A stretch of 64,000 nt of DNA from Anisus vortex. Taxonomy: Eukaryota > Mollusca > Gastropoda > Planorbidae. Shown in pieces: positions 48,422 through 53,580 of this stretch. Numbering within the stretch: position 1 is the first letter of the stretch; every line of letters starts with the position of its first letter. The stretch is from NCBI GenBank assembly GCA_949126835.1, contig OX421509.1, forward strand, positions 8,702,911 to 8,766,910. The letters are read 5' to 3'. The notes below the pieces were generated by a model that was not told the DNA's origin, did no database searches, and saw only the letters and a program-made list of their open reading frames with translations. A program made the translations under genes and the position numbers.

Positions 48422-49620
48422 GGGGGGGGGGGGGGCGATATAATACAAAAAGACAAAAACCAAATGTAGAGCAGTCGGCACATTTTTTTGATGTAAGCAT
48501 CCTTTGATGTATGCACATGAGACGCAAAGTAAAAGACTAGTTAAGGTTTTAACCGATGAAACTGAACGCTTTAGAACAGGCAAACAACAGAATGAAATGG
48601 TTGGGCTTTGATTTATTGATATTATAAGTTGTACTTCTTTTTAATTAAAATATTCATAGTCTGCCCAGCGAGTGCTAATGAAAACAAAATGACATGACAC
48701 GCAGAAGCCATTAAAAAGACTATTTTTCGGAGGGTCCTCCGCGTAGGTTGCCGACCCCTGATTTATATCACTTCTACCAGGCTTTGAATGCTAGAACATG
48801 GTTCGGCAGCCTAAGGCACGCGTGCCAAACTTGGCACGCAGAGCGATTTTCAATGGCACGTGAGAGACCTCCAAGAGATGTATTTTTAAAATTGATTTTC
48901 CGGTTCTGAATTATGGAAAACTGACTGTTAAAGCCGATGTTTCTGAATGACCTTCTTAGATGTATTGTAAGTGGAGGGATATTGACGATTTTAAAACGCA
49001 GCCAGTTGAATTTTAAACATCATAAAAACAATGGGCATTGAAATGCCAATTTGCGGGAAAATCTGGAAGGAAGATTCTCTAGTATCGCATCACAAAGCAT
49101 TTTATTTTCGGTGTAAGCACAGAAGATATTATTCTAGACTATATTGTGCTGCATTTCTTTTAAGTTTGAAACACGGGGTAAATTGCAACCAATGCCTTTG
49201 AATCACTTTATATGTCAGACCAATTACTGAAAATTTAGAATGCAAGACAAATCATAAACCTATTATCATTACGGTAGATTTTGGCGAGTAAACCAGACAG
49301 TGTCTATCAATCTCGCGTTGTTTTTTTTTTTTGTTGTTTTTTCACAATTTCTTTTTATACAAATTAGAACTGCAATAGTGTTCAGCTTCATCATTTAATT
49401 TGGAAAAAAATTTCAAATTTATATTTAAGACCCACATGTGACAGTGGTACTAAACTAAGTAAAGAACTGTAGGCTTCATAAGCCTAAAGTCGTGCTACTC
49501 GCGTAACTAACACTAACAGGGGTGTATCTAAGCTTATAAGAGGATATTCTAGTTGTTGCGTCAACGATGGTATGATCAAAGCATTACCCCTACCTGTGTC
49601 ACCTGCTTCGTCCTCCTCAT
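17269..49620 (-). CDS. Class I facilitative glucose transporter, 12 coding exons, 493 aa (GLUT/SLC2A type)
   Basis: A plasma-membrane hexose uniporter of the major facilitator superfamily is predicted. Coding segments, 5' to 3' on the minus strand: 49620-49594, 33966-33871, 30199-30039, 28449-28325, 27540-27370, 26017-25910, 23804-23716, 22850-22752, 20429-20217, 19209-19134, 18585-18458, 17457-17269. They total 1482 nt, 493 codons plus stop, with compatible phases throughout; GLUT1 has 492 residues. Visible family signatures: [13 protein letters not shown] in TM1; sequon NET at about residue 48 in the first outer loop; AEKFGRK; PESPR at 211-215; QLS at 282-284 followed by [47 protein letters not shown] near the C-terminus. 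The QLS motif is typical of glucose-selecting class I members. I see no broken exon. Subtype and transport substrate are inferred. Exon 1 is the least certain part. Confidence 0.88.
18458..18585 (-). CDS. GLUT coding exon 11 (residues 389-431, TM10-TM11)
   Basis: The exon encodes [20 protein letters not shown], then [14 protein letters not shown]. Both conserved tryptophans of this region (GLUT1 W388 and W412 positions) are present. The PI of GPGPIPW is replaced by SV. The acceptor is GTAACAG and the donor AAG|GTAAGT. Confidence 0.94.
19134..19209 (-). CDS. GLUT coding exon 10 (residues 364-389, TM10)
   Basis: The exon encodes [20 protein letters not shown] followed by FAVGPG. The acceptor is TTTCCAG and the donor CCAG|GTAGGT; 76 nt, phase 0 in, one base out, completing the Gly of the GPG turn with exon 11. 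Confidence 0.92.
19671..20119. mobile_element. piggyBac-type MITE (TTAA), copy 1, 449 bp
   Basis: It begins AGACCAAGTGAAGAG and ends CTCTTCACTTGGTCT between TTAA and TTAA (19667-19670, 20120-20123). A near-identical copy is at 31167-31616. No ORF. It lies in a GLUT intron. Confidence 0.9.
20217..20429 (-). CDS. GLUT coding exon 9 (residues 293-363, TM7-TM9)
   Basis: The exon encodes [13 protein letters not shown], helix 8 and [16 protein letters not shown], the second GRR motif between TM8 and TM9. The acceptor is TTTCAG and the donor AGC|GTAAGA; 213 nt, phase 0. A recent-looking TTAA MITE lies just downstream in the next intron. Confidence 0.94.
20738..22691 (-). pseudogene. L2/Rex1-like LINE, reverse transcriptase, one frameshift, TTGAA tail
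   Basis: Minus-strand frames at 22588-21902 and 21863-20937 together cover a linker and the RT domain: [31 protein letters not shown], then [33 protein letters not shown] (catalytic YADD intact) and [15 protein letters not shown], ending in [17 protein letters not shown]. The two frames are joined by a single-base shift near 21930. The endonuclease is missing (5'-truncated at about 22691), and the 3' end has five (AATTC)-type repeats on the plus strand. It lies in intron 8. Confidence 0.88.
22752..22850 (-). CDS. GLUT coding exon 8 (residues 260-292, TM7 with QLS)
   Basis: The exon encodes VTILRLLR, then TM7 with [12 protein letters not shown]. The glutamines (285, 286) and the Asn at 291 correspond to GLUT1 Q282, Q283 and N288, which contact sugar. 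The only notable change is Leu to Phe in QQLSG. The acceptor is TCACAG and the donor GGG|GTAAGT; 99 nt, phase 0. Confidence 0.93.
23716..23804 (-). CDS. GLUT coding exon 7 (residues 230-259, inner loop)
   Basis: The exon encodes the central cytoplasmic loop, [19 protein letters not shown] and an acidic DEEEK end. It aligns with the LRGTADV...EMKEE segment of class I GLUTs. The acceptor is TTTCAG and the donor AAAG|GTTAGC; 89 nt, entering with two bases and leaving in phase 0. Confidence 0.9.
23838..24053 (-). repeat. tRNA-headed SINE, family B, minus copy
   Basis: Read on the minus strand it starts CTGCGGTTAGTTCACCGGAC, with a B-box-like GGTTCTATCTCTGCC, and ends in a GCGCTATATAAATAA tail. 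The same head occurs on the plus strand at 63745-63830. Confidence 0.75.
25590..25850 (-). repeat. SINE family A, minus copy in intron 6
   Basis: It contains CAGTTTCTGTGGCCACGGCA, GGTACCCATCAGAGCTGGGT and GCTGCCGCTCTGCCACAGTG. A second family-tail fragment (GTTTGGTCCGAAGGGTA, plus sense) follows at 25828, so two pieces may be fused. Confidence 0.8.
25910..26017 (-). CDS. GLUT coding exon 6 (residues 194-230, TM6 and PESPR)
   Basis: The exon encodes TM6 ([15 protein letters not shown]) followed by CPESPRYLL, the signature at the start of the large inner loop. The acceptor used here is TTTCGCAG at 26020-26018. A second, stronger-looking CAG lies 29 nt downstream (exon would start at 25988), but using it would shift the frame against exon 5 and remove half of TM6. 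Confidence 0.88.
26133..26706. mobile_element. hAT-like MITE enlarged by an internal minisatellite
   Basis: The ends CAGAGGCATACCT and (reverse complement) CAGAGGCGTAGCT are inverted. The flanks AGGGAAGC and AAGGAAAC match at 6 of 8 positions. Most of the interior is the 16-bp minisatellite described separately. It lies in intron 5. Confidence 0.65.
26172..26597 (+). repeat. 16-bp minisatellite, about 26 copies
   Basis: The unit CCAAGGTAAAGGGTCA recurs with GACC, GCCA and GTCA variants arranged in runs and in alternation. It sits inside the MITE at 26133-26706. Confidence 0.95.
26829..27120. mobile_element. TTAA-flanked MITE-like element
   Basis: TTAA is followed by CTCTCCCAGTACC on the left and preceded by GCAATGGAAAGGG on the right. 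The ends are imperfectly inverted and resemble the other CCCTT-type TTAA elements at 34505 and 61991. Confidence 0.45.
27370..27540 (-). CDS. GLUT coding exon 5 (residues 137-194, TM4-TM5)
   Basis: The exon encodes [15 protein letters not shown], then [15 protein letters not shown] and NTDLWNLLL, which follow class I GLUTs nearly residue by residue. The acceptor is CATAG and the donor TTAG|GTGAGC. The exon leaves one base, which joins exon 6 as a Gly codon. Confidence 0.93.
27680..27940 (-). repeat. SINE family A, minus copy in intron 4
   Basis: It shows CACCAGTTTCTGTGACCATG, GGTACCTGTCAGAGCTGGG, and the B-box complement GGATTCGAACCC, ending near CGGTTACCGTGCCCC. Confidence 0.85.
28325..28449 (-). 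CDS. GLUT coding exon 4 (residues 95-137, TM3-TM4)
   Basis: The exon completes the GRK motif after TM2 and encodes TM3 and the start of TM4, ending in [12 protein letters not shown]. The acceptor is CTTGCAG and the donor GCG|GTAGGT. The split Gly codon joins exon 5 to give the conserved GFNCGLYTG run. Confidence 0.93.
28634..28905 (-). repeat. SINE family A, minus copy in intron 3
   Basis: From AAGTACCCTTCGGACCAAAC to CAGCTGCTCGGCTACCATGC, full length, with the usual body blocks. Confidence 0.9.
29168..29370. repeat. Possible MITE with homopolymer expansion
   Basis: GAAGCAAAGCCAGGATTTTT on the left and CTTGGCGGCTTCGCCTATG on the right are partly inverted; the interior includes a poly(C) run at 29326-29340. 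Element limits are uncertain. Confidence 0.3.
30039..30199 (-). CDS. GLUT coding exon 3 (residues 42-95, outer loop 1 and TM2)
   Basis: The exon starts with the outer loop carrying the N-glycosylation sequon NET, at the place where GLUT1 carries its single glycan. TM2 follows ([18 protein letters not shown]). The acceptor is TTTGTAG and the donor AAG|GTTTGT, leaving two bases of the Arg codon. The loop has an unusually charged stretch ([12 protein letters not shown]). Confidence 0.92.
30410..31142. mobile_element. Inverted-terminus DNA element, 733 bp
   Basis: The ends CACTGATCTCTAAAAAGAAT and (reverse complement) CACTGATCTATAAAAAGAAT match over 24 of 25 bases. The flanks TCCTATTT and TCCTATTC suggest an 8-bp target duplication. 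No coding sequence seen. Interior blocks resemble sequence near 23340-23600 in reverse. Confidence 0.75.
31167..31616. mobile_element. piggyBac-type MITE (TTAA), copy 2, 450 bp
   Basis: Same termini and TTAA flanks (31163-31166, 31617-31620) as the copy at 19671, with only scattered substitutions across the full length. It inserted right beside another inverted-terminus element (30410-31142), in intron 2. Confidence 0.9.
32012..32382. mobile_element. hAT MITE with internal duplication
   Basis: It begins CAGGGGTCGACAACC and ends GGTTGCCGACCTCTA. Flanks CACTATAG and CACTGTAT are an imperfect 8-bp duplication. A GGGGGCT(A/G)AACTTTCGCGT block is duplicated inside (about 32150-32240), next to a poly(G) run of variable length. 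Confidence 0.85.
32455..32703 (-). repeat. SINE family A, minus copy in intron 2
   Basis: Diverged copy: ACCAAATTCGTCCACAGGGC to CCGCCACCTTTCCCG, with the body blocks still aligned. Confidence 0.8.
33271..33475 (+). repeat. SINE family A, plus copy in intron 2
   Basis: The head GAGGCACGGTGACAGAAGCG with GGTTCAAATCCTG is followed by the body and ends at CCACAGAAACTGGTGAACG. Confidence 0.85.
33871..33966 (-). CDS. GLUT coding exon 2 (residues 10-41, TM1)
   Basis: The exon encodes the first membrane helix with [13 protein letters not shown], the hallmark of GLUT TM1. The acceptor is TTGCAG and the donor GAG|GTGAGC, phase 0 on both sides. It is 96 nt long. Residues before the helix ([14 protein letters not shown]) align with the N-terminal segment of class I GLUTs. 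Confidence 0.92.
34029..34130 (+). repeat. Short tandem copies of CTGTAGCCTTTAAACAT
   Basis: Three copies of the 17-bp segment occur at about 34029, 34079 and 34111 with short variable spacers, in intron 1. Confidence 0.7.
34505..34661. mobile_element. TTAA-flanked MITE with GACGTC motifs
   Basis: TTAA at 34501-34504 and 34662-34665 flanks a 157-bp segment starting CCCCTTAAATAC and ending GTTGTTAAAGGG. It contains GGACGTCAAA, GGACGTCACA and CGACGTCATA, which resemble CREB/ATF sites. It sits in GLUT intron 1. Confidence 0.6.
35396..35545 (-). repeat. CR1-like LINE 3' end, minus copy
   Basis: Reverse complement of the family tail: TTACAGACGCTCCTTCTATA, CATCCGTGGTCCGAGTCTAG and CAGGTAACCCATTCCATGCC. 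Confidence 0.8.
35560..38740. other. Intron 1 sequence without recognised genes
   Basis: AT-rich with homopolymer tracts, including poly(G) at 36151-36166. A GC-richer island at about 36660-36960 stands out (see findings). The 90-codon frame at 36387-36659 has no recognisable domain. Confidence 0.5.
38748..39175 (+). repeat. CR1-like LINE 3' portion with GATAA tail
   Basis: Homologous to 3832-4266 (from GCTGCAAGGTT through GAATGGGTTATCTGA), with many substitutions, ending ATAGATAAGATAAGA. Confidence 0.8.
39524..39840 (+). pseudogene. LINE RNase H/C-terminal fragment, open 104-codon frame
   Basis: It encodes [20 protein letters not shown] followed by CPLYY and ends with [10 protein letters not shown] and a stop. 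CPCG...EHVLxxCP is the conserved tail after the RNase H domain of Jockey/I-group LINEs. The frame is intact but lacks everything upstream. Confidence 0.7.
40484..40548 (-). repeat. CR1-like LINE extreme 3' end, minus copy
   Basis: TACATTACAGACGCTCCTTC through CATCCGTGGTCCGAGTA. Very short truncation. Confidence 0.75.
40690..41095 (+). pseudogene. LINE C-terminus and 3'UTR fragment
   Basis: The frame reads [21 protein letters not shown], the AAKxWNxLPxxLR tail of RTE/CR1-group ORF2 proteins. It is followed by a 3'UTR ending in GCAGCGCTATACACATAGAA. Confidence 0.65.
41402..41965. mobile_element. Fold-back DNA element with a tRNA-like insert
   Basis: Left TTGTCGAGGCATCCGG and AATAGGCTGGGAGATATT match, in inverted order, right AATATCTCCCAGCCTATT and GGATGCCTAGACA; TTCCGGCAGAYCTAA also appears on both sides. 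The interior holds a minus-strand tRNA-like segment (41795-41860). Confidence 0.6.
41795..41860 (-). repeat. tRNA-like fragment (probable SINE head)
   Basis: On the minus strand: GTGGTTAGGGTATCCGAC (A-box-like) and GGTTCGATTCC (B-box), with a plausible anticodon arm between. The acceptor stem cannot be paired convincingly, so I do not call a functional tRNA. Confidence 0.4.
42222..42775 (+). repeat. Tandem duplication of about 280 bp
   Basis: Two diverged copies (about 42222-42507 and 42508-42775) share AGTCAAATTTCCATTTG, TCTTATCTTAT, AAAACAGTCACTAATGAATC and CACACTATTAT in order. Confidence 0.75.
43659..46503 (+). mobile_element. RTE-like LINE (APE endonuclease plus RT), inactive, nested in hAT
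   Basis: GTGCCAAAGTRGARTTTC flanks it at 43641-43658 and 46504-46521 (16 of 18 matches), giving its limits. Endonuclease text: [20 protein letters not shown] (44071-44140), [15 protein letters not shown], and [13 protein letters not shown] text: [56 protein letters not shown] and [19 protein letters not shown]. After 46183 the frame jumps straight to the C-terminal [20 protein letters not shown] and [17 protein letters not shown], so the YADD segment is deleted. There are several stops and frameshifts, and a short AAGTAAGTAA tail. It resembles the endonuclease proteins often misannotated as craniofacial development protein 2. Confidence 0.85.
46650..48048 (-). pseudogene. hAT transposase (ZBED/Charlie-like), degraded
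   Basis: Starting at [14 protein letters not shown] (48048), the minus strand reads [20 protein letters not shown], a BED-finger-like region, and much later [10 protein letters not shown] and [19 protein letters not shown] followed by SRLTLEYTH, the hAT C-terminal dimerisation motif (normally GSTYxCExxFS...SRLTxEH). Frames are broken many times in between. The Glu of the CEQ motif is Lys here. Confidence 0.7.
48394..48435 (+). repeat. Homopolymer pair: long T run followed by G run
   Basis: About 29 T are followed directly by about 14 G. Length calls in such tracts are often unreliable in raw data. Confidence 0.8.
48793..48905. repeat. Second hAT terminus, unpaired
   Basis: CATGGTTCGGCAGCC and GGCACGCGTGCCAAACTTGG match the reverse complement of 6340-6436. 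It lies 32 bp beyond the end of the larger hAT element. I did not find its partner end. Confidence 0.6.
49594..49620 (-). CDS. GLUT coding exon 1 (residues 1-9), start codon
   Basis: This short exon encodes MRRTKQVTQ and ends in the donor CAG|GTAGGG in phase 0. It was chosen because exon 2 starts in phase 0 without a Met. It mimics the short first coding exon of vertebrate GLUTs, whose N-termini read similarly (a KVT-like motif before TM1). A 14-codon upstream ORF ends just before it. It lies 15.6 kb from exon 2, so an alternative first exon cannot be excluded. Confidence 0.6.
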
Positions 49621-49625
49621 GCAAA

Positions 49626-49670
49626 TTAGTTATAGTGACCACGATTACTATAGACAGGTTTCCTGGACAT
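49626..49670 (-). promoter_or_regulatory. Upstream ORF in the predicted GLUT 5' leader (14 codons)
   Basis: On the minus strand ATG at 49670-49668 opens a 14-codon frame ending TAA at 49628-49626, five bases before the predicted GLUT start. If the transcript starts upstream, it could reduce initiation at the GLUT ATG. The transcription start is unknown. Confidence 0.35.
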
Positions 49671-49696
49671 TACCAGCAGGTTGAGGCGTAAAAAGT

Positions 49697-49970
49697 AAAG
49701 CAAATACCCTTCGGACTAAATTGATCATAAAGCCAGTGAAGCAGCGTTCACCAGTTTCTGTGGCCGGGGCATACTAGATGATTGTAAGGCCAGCACAATG
49801 CACAGCCGCCTTTACTTTACCCCAACTAAAGTCAGGTACCCATCAGAGCTGGGTACACTCAGGGACACCCTTTAGACCCGGAGAGTAAAAATCCTAGTCT
49901 TCACCAGGATTCTTAGAACCCGGGACCTTCGGTACGCCAGTCGAACGCGCTGCCGCTCGGCCACCATGCA
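49697..49970 (-). repeat. SINE family A, minus copy upstream of GLUT exon 1
   Basis: AAATACCCTTCGGACTAAAT through GCTGCCGCTCGGCCACCAT. It is about 80 bp upstream of the predicted start codon, so any proximal 5'UTR must be short, or the SINE lies in it. Confidence 0.9.
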
Positions 49971-51079
49971 CCCAAAACTTGGGATGTATGGATGTTATTA
50001 TTAGCTTCTTGTATGTATAAACATACTTTAGGCCTATGCTTTGCTTTTTTATTCTTTGATAAGGGCCCGCATTTCATCGTGAAAAGGCCCAAACAATTAA
50101 TTTGTAAAACGGTGCAACTTTTTTTTTCTCCTGAAAATGCCCCACTGTTTTTCTTGAAAAGTTCCCACCTTTTATTATTATTGACACCCCCCCCCCCCCC
50201 TTATTATTGAAAAGACTACTTCCCTTTTTTTCTTGTAAAGGCCCCACTTCTCGCAATATTATGGTCTCGTGGGGAGCGGATTCTTGCCCCTCCCTGACTA
50301 GTGCAGTAGAAGATTGGAATGGGATTTGGGGAAGGGGGGTTAGATGGGGGTGGGTAGTAACGAAATATTTGTTATTGTTATTGTAACATAGTAATGGATA
50401 AATACAGGGGAAGGGGGCAAGTTCACTTGTTTCACATCAATCACAACACGAGTAGAACATATTATTATTGGGCTTAGGCCATAAAAGGCCTACATTAAAA
50501 ATAAAATTACTAGATCTATATTTTTTTTTGTATGGACACCTTAATTCTAGGCTTAGATACTTCTAAGCTTAAAATTGCTAAGCTTCAATTAGCATAAAAG
50601 AAACACCTGGGAATGTAGTTCGTGAATTCAGAACGCTTTGACATTTGTCAAAAACCTGTAAGGCTCGACTAAACAAACACACAAGCAATACAATTTACCT
50701 TTAGCAATAGCATAGGCCCCTACGAAAGCTATTATATTATAGTTTTCTTATGAAAAGGTCCTCGATCAGAAGTAACCTTGAAGCCTTATATTTTCTTTGC
50801 CAGTAAAAAAAAATGTCTTTCAAAAAAATTATAAAATGGAAAAATAATTAAGGCGAGTAAAGTATAAACTCGATATTTTTACAGACTTCAACTTTTTTTT
50901 ATAAATAGACTCATACAATAGATAGATCTATATTAGCTATGCCTTTACTTCTAATTTATGGATATTAGACTTGTCGAGTTCCCATGTCATATTTTTGTAG
51001 TAAAATACCAACCTGTAATTGTTAACTAGAGTTAAGTAAATTGTAAATACATTTGGACATAAATAAAAAAAAAACACTA
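49971..51079. other. Region upstream of GLUT without recognised genes
   Basis: AT-rich with poly(C) at 50186-50200 and a G-rich stretch near 50320-50360. No reliable promoter element identified. Confidence 0.45.
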
Positions 51080-51084
51080 TTAGC

Positions 51085-51152
51085 TGGGGCCACACCAACT
51101 GGTCTGGCGGGCCGGGTTGTGGCCCACGGGCCGCCTGTTACACAACCCCTGT
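51085..51152. repeat. hAT-type terminus fragment
   Basis: GGCCGCCTGTTACACAACCCCTG closes a likely element end; a similar end (GTCCGCCTGTTACACACCCC) is at 25062-25081. Left partners not found. Confidence 0.45.
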
Positions 51153-51415
51153 TCTAGGTGATCGAAAAAAGGGAAGCCTTGGCCTTAGTTTCTTGGACCA
51201 GTGCACAACATATCCCCACCTACCCCCCACGGCTACATTAAACGCCCCTTCACGTCATTCACATTCACGTACTGGTTTCATCATTAACACTTAACATGCC
51301 AAAGGTTTTTTACGCAAAATGTGCTCCACTGCCAACTTGTTTTTTGGGTAATTTCACAAAATTAGAGTGTGGTGTTTAAAAATTAATAAAAAATTAATGG
51401 ACTTATGTGGAAGCA

Positions 51416-52150
51416 TGAAATCTTTACCATATATGTAAAACATAATACCATACTTAAAAATAAAGTTTTCATGCAAATTAGTGTCACGTGACCATGGCGG
51501 CCATCTTGAATTTGTGAGATTTATATAAAAATATGTACTTGTGTCCACTTTTTTTATTCTCTGAGAACCATCGGCAAATATGAGTGCACTATTACAGCAT
51601 TACAACATAGCTAGTAGACCACACTAAGTAAAAAAATCAAATTCAACAATAAAAAAGTAGTTTTTATTCCAATTTGCCCCTTGTTTTGCCCATGCATTTC
51701 GAATCGATTTTGTTCAATTTTCAGCAAGTTTACCAAAACTGGTTAGTATCTTTGAATATGTACAAATCGGTAACAGTTCAATATCGACTTGTGAAATTTC
51801 TACCATATATGTAAAACAGTTGAACATACTAAAAAATAACGTTTCCATGCAAATTGGTGTCACGTGACCATGGCGGCCATCTTGAAATTGTGAGATTTAT
51901 AGAAAAATTTGAACCTATGTCCACTTTTTTTCGTCTTTGAGAACCCTCGACAAATATGAGTGCACTGCTACAGCATAGAAACATAGTCAGTAGATAATGC
52001 TAAATCTAAAAACAAAATTCGACAATAAAAAATCAATAAAAAAATATTTTTTATTTCATTTTGCCCCTTGTTTTGCCAATGAATTGTGAAACGATTTTTG
52101 TCAATTTTCTTTCACTTCACCAAAACTGGTTAGACTATTTAAACATATAT
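51416..52150 (+). repeat. Tandem units of about 380 bp inside the piggyBac element (units 1 and 2)
   Basis: Units start at about 51416 and 51792 (TGAAAT...ACCATATATGTAAAA), each with GTGTCACGTGACCATGGCGG, CCACTTTTTTT, ATGAGTGCACT and CCAAAACTGGTTAG. A third partial unit continues at 59075-59240 beyond the LTR element. Confidence 0.85.
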
Positions 52151-53176
52151 TGTTACGAAACGTAAATTCCCTACATTGTAATGTTAATAAACCAACTAAA
52201 TCATTTAAGCGAATTGCGTTTAAACGATATAAAATATTTCTCAGCTCAAGGTTTCCCCCCGGGTTTTTCCTAACCTAATGAGAGCATTATTGTTTTTTTT
52301 ATTAACCTCGATAAAAACATGAACTGTTCACGTAAACACAGCGTGTCAAGGTCGTCCGGTCTCTCCTTATTTTGTTAGAGCATTATTGCTTGACATTCTG
52401 ATCACGCAGTCAACATGCAGGCTTGATTTAAATATTCGTGTCACTAGGCTGTCTGGTTTTTCCAACGATTGACCCGTAATATATTTCTACGCGATTCGAC
52501 ACTTTTAGTCAGTTCTTGGCGTACATTCGATCAGATAACATCTAAGATTCTGAGTCTCTGAGTATCGTTTCTATTTGAGTTGTATTATGGAAAATTTATT
52601 ATTCTACTATTAACTACAATGCTATATGTTCATTGAGGATATTCATTACTAATTGGAATATGTGTAGTTCTTGATTGTGTATATAATATTATTTGGATTC
52701 CTACTGGATTGATGTTGTAAATTAAACCAAATTTATCGTTGCTTTCTACACAACTTGGTTAGCGTCAATATTTCAAAGTTATATACATGTGTGTATGTGT
52801 AATATTTATTCAACTATATTAATAATCTACACTACCACTCGACATCTAGGTTCTTGCTGTATAATATGAGCCACATAAATAATTATACATGAAGTAAATC
52901 AACTGAAAACTCTAAAACTACGCTATGTGAATTGCCAGGGGATTATAAGAACCAGGAATACTCTAGACAACTACAAATAAACTTCAGAATAATATAATAA
53001 GATCTTCACTAATACAAGGATACTCACACTAATAATAACAATACTATAACTATTATTTTCATAAATTGAATGGGGGCTCTAGCCGTAATAACATTATAAA
53101 TCATAATTATACTTGTGTGATCTAAATAGAAGGTCTCATCCATAATTTATTATGGTGAATAAATTGCCTTGTAATA
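52151..53176 (+). repeat. 5' LTR
   Basis: 1026 bp, same length as the 3' LTR. I saw no difference from the 3' LTR in the blocks compared. The primer-binding site right after it is not obvious to me. Confidence 0.95.
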
Positions 53177-53580
53177 AAATGGGTTTTGCTCGTCAGTGAT
53201 TTACTAACAAACGTTTAGAGGATTTACTTCAACTTCAAGAATCGTTATACTATTTACACAAACTATTTACAACTGCCGTAATACATACTCGTAACTTGGA
53301 TGGATTGTGTTGGAAAATATGAACAATATACAATATACTAAAGATTGTGATTGAATTGAACATTGCTATTGAGAATCGGAAAACTTAACTATTCAGCCTG
53401 GAAAATTATCTTGTGTATTACCTTATCAAACAAAGTAACTCTAAGAAAGTATTATTTTTATGACCTTGTTGTGACAAATCTGAACTGTGTGGTGTAGTGA
53501 ATTATTCAAAGGACAGAAAGTAAGTTGGACACTTTTATTGTATTATTAACAAGATTTACAGTAACTTTTAATAATATAAA

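Larger units (their letters stand above)
43613..48760 (-). mobile_element. hAT element with perfect 8-bp target duplication, 5.1 kb
   Basis: The left end TAGGGGCCGGCAAC and right end GTTGCCGACCCCTG are inverted. ATTTATAT flanks both sides (43605-43612, 48761-48768). A degraded transposase runs on the minus strand (48048 to about 46650). A LINE has inserted close to its left end. The element sits in GLUT intron 1 in the same orientation as the gene. Confidence 0.9.

Noticed and set aside
49596..49622. Exon 1 as a chance ATG
   Set aside because: Not fully excluded, but the phase, the donor, the residue pattern and the resulting total length all fit, so it was kept with reduced confidence.
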